Assembly: GCF_900100785.1 (NCBI RefSeq)
Contig: NZ_FNCP01000017.1
Location: 1 to 64,000 of the forward strand
Source of the DNA: Desulfosporosinus hippei DSM 8344
GTDB lineage: Bacteria; Bacillota; Desulfitobacteriia; Desulfitobacteriales; Desulfitobacteriaceae
Direction: 5' to 3'
Length of the DNA: 64,000 nucleotides
Within the stretch, counting starts at the first letter, position 1, and each line of letters starts with the position of its first letter. Under the pieces are notes generated by a model that saw only the letters and a program-made list of their open reading frames with translations, ran no database searches and had not been told where the DNA came from. The position numbers were made by a program, and so were the translations under genes. Positions 60,773 to 64,000 of the stretch are shown here, one piece after another.

Positions 60773-61825
60773 CTAAACATAAATTCCCATCAAGAAAATC
60801 CCGATAACCTTGCTCCAAATATCCCAGAACTGAGCAATGGGCAGAGGGTTTACTCCAAGACCACACTCGACGGTAAATCCCGGGCGTCTCCAATCTTGAA
60901 TAAACCAATCCTTATACCCTGCATCACTTTCAACATACCGAACAGCTTCATATCCACTGACTTCAACCAAACGGGTTACGATTAGTTGAGATTCATTAGG
61001 CTCTAACCCCCGATATCCCCAATAAATCTCCTCTCCTTGGGTATGGAATGCACTAACCAACCGAAAATTATGTGATTGGGTAAACTCCGCTATAGCCCTA
61101 GACTCCGGCTCGGATAGAGGTGCATTCCCGGGATAATTCTGTGGGGAAGGCGCTGATGCTGCTCGCCGCGAAACTTCAGTTTCCCAATGGGCTGGAAATT
61201 GATCGTTTAAGTCTACACCTCGAATATTGGCTTTCCACCCCCTGAAATCTCGAGACCCTGAATTAATCATTAAGGCAGTTTGATAAGCCTTAGTGTTCGT
61301 GGCAATTTTCCCCTGCACAAGCTGGACACCATCCGGATTGACCATAGGAACAATCCATAAAGAAGTTGTGTCAAACAAGCCCTGAATATTAAAGGACCCG
61401 ATTTTCTTCCCAGAAGCATATGCTTTAGCATAGTTTTCAATGAACTTCATTAAAAGGACAGTGGTAATCCATTCATTAGCATGAAAAGAGCCATTATAGT
61501 GGACTTCCTTTTTCCCATGTCCGAGTTTTACAACCGGAATAGAACGGCCCATAACGGTTGATCCAATAGAATTGACTTCAATAAACGGATATAACTCTTC
61601 AAGAGACTGCAGATCATTAAGCATTTCGTCATAACCATAGCTTTCTCGGGGAATTACAATGGTTCTCTGAACTGCCGGCCTTGGAATGTTAATTACTTGA
61701 CCCGGCTGGATTAAAGCAGGGTTTCTAATCGATGAATTAGCAACCAATAATGCGTTAAGGTTTATTCCGTACTTCTTTGCAATATTATATAGTGTTTCAC
61801 CCTTTTTAACAGTATGTTTTATCAT
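60773..61825 (-). CDS. LysM - M14 zinc carboxypeptidase (cell-wall peptidase)
   Basis: 350 aa. One LysM domain (2-48, HTVKKGETLYNIAKKYGI ... PGQVINIP) is followed by a peptidase M14 domain with zinc ligands H115 and E118 (SFHANEW) and H261 (AFHTQGE), and general base E320 (TVECGLG). Architecture and length match gamma-D-glutamyl-diaminopimelate peptidases of spore-formers, which trim cell-wall or spore peptidoglycan. There is no signal peptide, which suggests action in the mother cell or export without a classical signal. It is convergent with the dehydratase operon, only 19 bases apart. Confidence 0.9.
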   Translation of the reverse strand: MIKHTVKKGETLYNIAKKYGINLNALLVANSSIRNPALIQPGQVINIPRPAVQRTIVIPRESYGYDEMLNDLQSLEELYPFIEVNSIGSTVMGRSIPVVKLGHGKKEVHYNGSFHANEWITTVLLMKFIENYAKAYASGKKIGSFNIQGLFDTTSLWIVPMVNPDGVQLVQGKIATNTKAYQTALMINSGSRDFRGWKANIRGVDLNDQFPAHWETEVSRRAASAPSPQNYPGNAPLSEPESRAIAEFTQSHNFRLVSAFHTQGEEIYWGYRGLEPNESQLIVTRLVEVSGYEAVRYVESDAGYKDWFIQDWRRPGFTVECGLGVNPLPIAQFWDIWSKVIGIFLMGIYV

Positions 61826-62008
61826 TACAAGACACCCCCTAAATACCTACCTATATGTATCGGTCAACAATATCAGATTTGCCTTATAGCAGTATATACA
61901 TCACATCATCATTTGGTGTAAGTAAAATATATTACTTGTGAAAATTGTACAGTGGCTTGTATAGCTCACCAGAAAAGAAGTGGAAGTTCTGAGGTCCAGA
62001 TAAAAGTC

Positions 62009-62050
62009 AAAAAATGCCGGTTCTTTCATTGAAAGCAACCGACATTTTTT
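62009..62050. terminator. terminator of the MoxR-VWA operon
   Basis: AAAATGCCGGTT (62011-62022) pairs with AACCGACATTTT (62037-62048) with one mismatch; an inner CTTTC/GAAAG closes the loop. T6 on the minus strand (62009-62014 region) and T6 on the + strand make it bidirectional. It is 39 bases past the stop codon at 62089. Confidence 0.85.
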
Positions 62051-62088
62051 ATAATCTTAGTTGAAAGCTTCAGCGTATGCCTTTATCG

Positions 62089-63453
62089 CTAAAACACATC
62101 TTTAACGATTTTCTGTAAATCTCTCGCAGTACGGCACCGATATACCTTAGAACAATAGATTTGATATTCTTTCATTGCATTATCCGGTTCCGACCACTCA
62201 TTTTTTTCCAAAGGATTCAGCCAAAACACCTTGCGGACTTTTTCCGCGATCTGAGCAAGATATTCTGCCTGAGCTTGATGATAGTTGTTCTTACCATCTC
62301 CCAGAATAACAAGCACTGCTTGTGAAGAAATACCTTGGAGCTTTTTCTCCGCAAGTTCTTTGAAGACAGCTCCATAATCTGAAAAGCCAGAACTAACTTT
62401 ATGACCCCAGCTTTTTATTTCCTGTTTTACTTCAGTTAATTCTTGATTCCAAACAAACTCAGTCACATCCCATATTGAATCAATGAAAAATAATATCCGT
62501 ACCTTTCGAATTCTCTCTCTAAAGCAGGTCACCACATAGATTAAGAATTCCACGAAGGAGGCCATTGAATTTGAAACATCGCAAAGCACTACTAATTCCG
62601 GTACTTGCGGTTTTTTATGTCTAAAGTATAGTTTAAAGAAATGCCCATCCCATTGAACACTTTGCCGAATGATTTGAGCTATATCTATGGTTCCTTTCTT
62701 AGAGGATTTCCAACGCGCGCCTTGTTTTAAGGCTAATTTCCGGGTCCATTTTTTAATACTGGATTTTACAAGCTCCTTTTCCTCTTCTGACAATAAGCTT
62801 AAAGATTTATATAGCCAATGCTGTCGAACCACGGGTTCCCAACTGTTATGGTGCCTTACCTGAACCGTCAAAATCTGCTGTTGAATTTCATTTATGATAG
62901 TAGCTCGAGCATTATGATGTAAAATCCAATCATCTTCTGAAAGCGAACCCCGCTGATAAGCCAAATCGAAGGAATTAATCCAAGTGAAATAATCCAGATC
63001 CGTTAAAATCTTTTTCACAACGTCTTCAAATTCCTGCTCACTACCTACCAACTCTTCTATCCTCGATAAGGAAATTATTCTGGAAATTTTAGCCGAATCT
63101 AAAATATCTCCAGAATTTGTAAGGCTAATCCCCCCAGTACCCCGACCCGTGCCTTGTCCGCCTATCCCAGGACTATTATGGTTTTCCAAATCCTTTTTGA
63201 CAGATGTATCCTTTGAATCCTCAGAATTGAAGGTCTCTGAACATCCTACGACTATTCTCCATACCGTCTCAAAGACCCCAGTATCTTGTGGGCGATGAAT
63301 AAATAATGATCTCAATATTTGTTTAGGCGGTATTTCCGGATAGCAAGCCAGACAGGTTTGAGCATCCAGAATATCTTGGGAGGATATTGATAGAGAAACT
63401 TGCCTGAGAGCATTGATTACCCGAATAAAAGTCCATCCATTCATAGCTCCCAT
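62089..63453 (-). CDS. CoxE-like von Willebrand factor A domain protein
   Basis: 454 aa. The C-terminal half (about 280-454) is a VWA domain with the metal-site motif LCDVSNSM (DxSxS) and the downstream GDGKNNY and WLNPLEKNEW stretches typical of CoxE-type proteins. The N-terminal half is helical with a Gly-rich linker (GIGGQGTGRGTGG). MoxR-type AAA+ ATPases and VWA proteins act together as chaperones that insert metals or mature enzymes; the target is not in this window. The start codon directly abuts the MoxR stop. Confidence 0.88.
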   Translation of the reverse strand: MGAMNGWTFIRVINALRQVSLSISSQDILDAQTCLACYPEIPPKQILRSLFIHRPQDTGVFETVWRIVVGCSETFNSEDSKDTSVKKDLENHNSPGIGGQGTGRGTGGISLTNSGDILDSAKISRIISLSRIEELVGSEQEFEDVVKKILTDLDYFTWINSFDLAYQRGSLSEDDWILHHNARATIINEIQQQILTVQVRHHNSWEPVVRQHWLYKSLSLLSEEEKELVKSSIKKWTRKLALKQGARWKSSKKGTIDIAQIIRQSVQWDGHFFKLYFRHKKPQVPELVVLCDVSNSMASFVEFLIYVVTCFRERIRKVRILFFIDSIWDVTEFVWNQELTEVKQEIKSWGHKVSSGFSDYGAVFKELAEKKLQGISSQAVLVILGDGKNNYHQAQAEYLAQIAEKVRKVFWLNPLEKNEWSEPDNAMKEYQIYCSKVYRCRTARDLQKIVKDVF

Positions 63454-64000
63454 TTATTGATTATCCTTACTTTGTCTACTCTCGGTTTCCCACTTTTTAA
63501 GGCGTTCTTCTAGCTTCCCAATGTCCTTAGGATATTTTAACAAAACGCTCAAAGTCCCAAGGAGGTTACCATAATTCAATTCCTCCTGCTGAAGAGCTTT
63601 TAAGGCCCGGGCATAGTCAATGGTCTCGGATACGCTAGGCAGCTTCTGCAACGGCAATTTTCTTACTTTAGCAACAAACTCACAAACATCTCTAACTAAA
63701 CTATCTGCCAGCTCCGGAGCATGTGCTCTAAGAATCGATATTTCTCGATCTAAGCTGGGATATGTCAAATAAATATGTATACAACGTCGTCTTAAGGCAT
63801 CGCTAAAATCGCGAGAACTATTGCTGGTTAAAATTACAATTGGTTTTGTTTTCGAAGTAATAGTTCCTAATTCGGGAATAGAAACCTGTCGCTCAGCTAG
63901 TAGCTCCAGAAGAAAGCTCTCAAATTCTTCATCGCTTTTATCTAACTCATCAATGAGTAATAGAACTGGTTCAGAAGATAGAATCGCCTCTAAAAGCGGC
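63454..64000 (-). CDS. MoxR-type AAA+ ATPase, C-terminal part (gene runs off the window)
   Basis: The reading frame is open from the right edge. It encodes a Walker B VLLLIDELDKSDEEFE, the sensor-1 stretch PIVILTSNSSRDFSDALRRR, then a C-terminal helical lid ending KWETESRQSKDNQ. The P-loop lies beyond position 64000. A short reading starting with TTG near 63768 is only the tail of this frame. MoxR ATPases paired with CoxE-like VWA proteins remodel or mature metalloenzymes. Confidence 0.9.
   Translation of the reverse strand, partial: PLLEAILSSEPVLLLIDELDKSDEEFESFLLELLAERQVSIPELGTITSKTKPIVILTSNSSRDFSDALRRRCIHIYLTYPSLDREISILRAHAPELADSLVRDVCEFVAKVRKLPLQKLPSVSETIDYARALKALQQEELNYGNLLGTLSVLLKYPKDIGKLEERLKKWETESRQSKDNQ

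Noticed and set aside
63454-63768. A separate 104-aa gene at the right edge
   Set aside because: The frame stays open to the window edge and includes Walker B and sensor-1 motifs upstream; it is the tail of a MoxR ATPase.
1-64000. CRISPR arrays, tRNA genes, insertion sequences, prophage genes
   Set aside because: No regularly spaced repeats, no tRNA-like cloverleaf, and no transposase, integrase or phage structural genes were seen on either strand.

Overview
The window comes from a low-GC, Gram-positive, strictly anaerobic sulfate reducer. The closest fit I can name is a Desulfosporosinus-like member of the Peptococcaceae/Desulfitobacteriaceae. The case rests on a complete dissimilatory sulfate-activation and APS-reduction cluster (sat, aprBA, qmoAB) with a soluble HdrD-type protein where Gram-negative species carry membrane-bound QmoC. 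Strong AGGAGG-type ribosome binding sites, frequent TTG/GTG starts and a desulfoferrodoxin agree with it. Almost all genes lie on the minus strand; the + strand holds one small block (33.9-37.1 kb), one 80-codon frame (27.8 kb) and the ligase/dehydratase operon (55.8-60.8 kb).

Layout. 0-5.2 kb: start of a 16S rRNA gene (reading off the left edge) with a strong promoter, a 90-aa unknown, gyrA and gyrB. 5.3-14.4 kb: an HPP membrane protein; a MarR-controlled FadH-like 2,4-dienoyl-CoA reductase with a winged-helix/ferredoxin partner; a second MarR with a heterodimeric ABC exporter. 14.5-21.2 kb: a tellurite/chemical-stress module (TelA, YceG-like protein, ArsC/Spx-like protein, hotdog thioesterase, TerD-zinc ribbon-TerB fusion) plus a relic of a Fis-type helix-turn-helix. 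21.3-43.4 kb: an island of anion transporters (TauE/SafE, ArsB/NhaD-like, DASS, two SulP), four universal stress proteins, five paralogues of one unrecognised protein family, and a histidine kinase/NtrC-type regulator pair flanking a sigma-54 promoter and small proteins. 44-53.4 kb: ylbF-like gene, then qmoA-qmoB-hdrD-like, sat and aprB-aprA in transcription order. 54-55.6 kb: a beta-hydroxyacid dehydrogenase and desulfoferrodoxin. 55.8-60.8 kb: acyl-CoA ligase, two 2-hydroxyacyl-CoA dehydratase-type subunits and their ATP-dependent activator. 60.8-64 kb: a LysM-M14 peptidase, a CoxE-like VWA protein and a truncated MoxR ATPase.

How it fits together. The 21-43 kb island looks like an oxyanion uptake and stress region serving the sulfate-reduction genes next to it. 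Its most striking feature is regulatory. Four minus-strand genes (TauE, the 156-aa protein, DASS, and one unknown paralogue) share a duplicated upstream cassette: a conserved block of about 52 bp, and nearer the gene a conserved hairpin followed by a T-tract, which in two or three copies sits just behind a -10-like TATAAT on the opposite strand. Two cassettes also carry TGTGA-N4/6-TCACA half-site pairs. I regard the paralogue family plus these cassettes as the best candidate for an undescribed system. Functional links among these parts are inference from position and sequence only.
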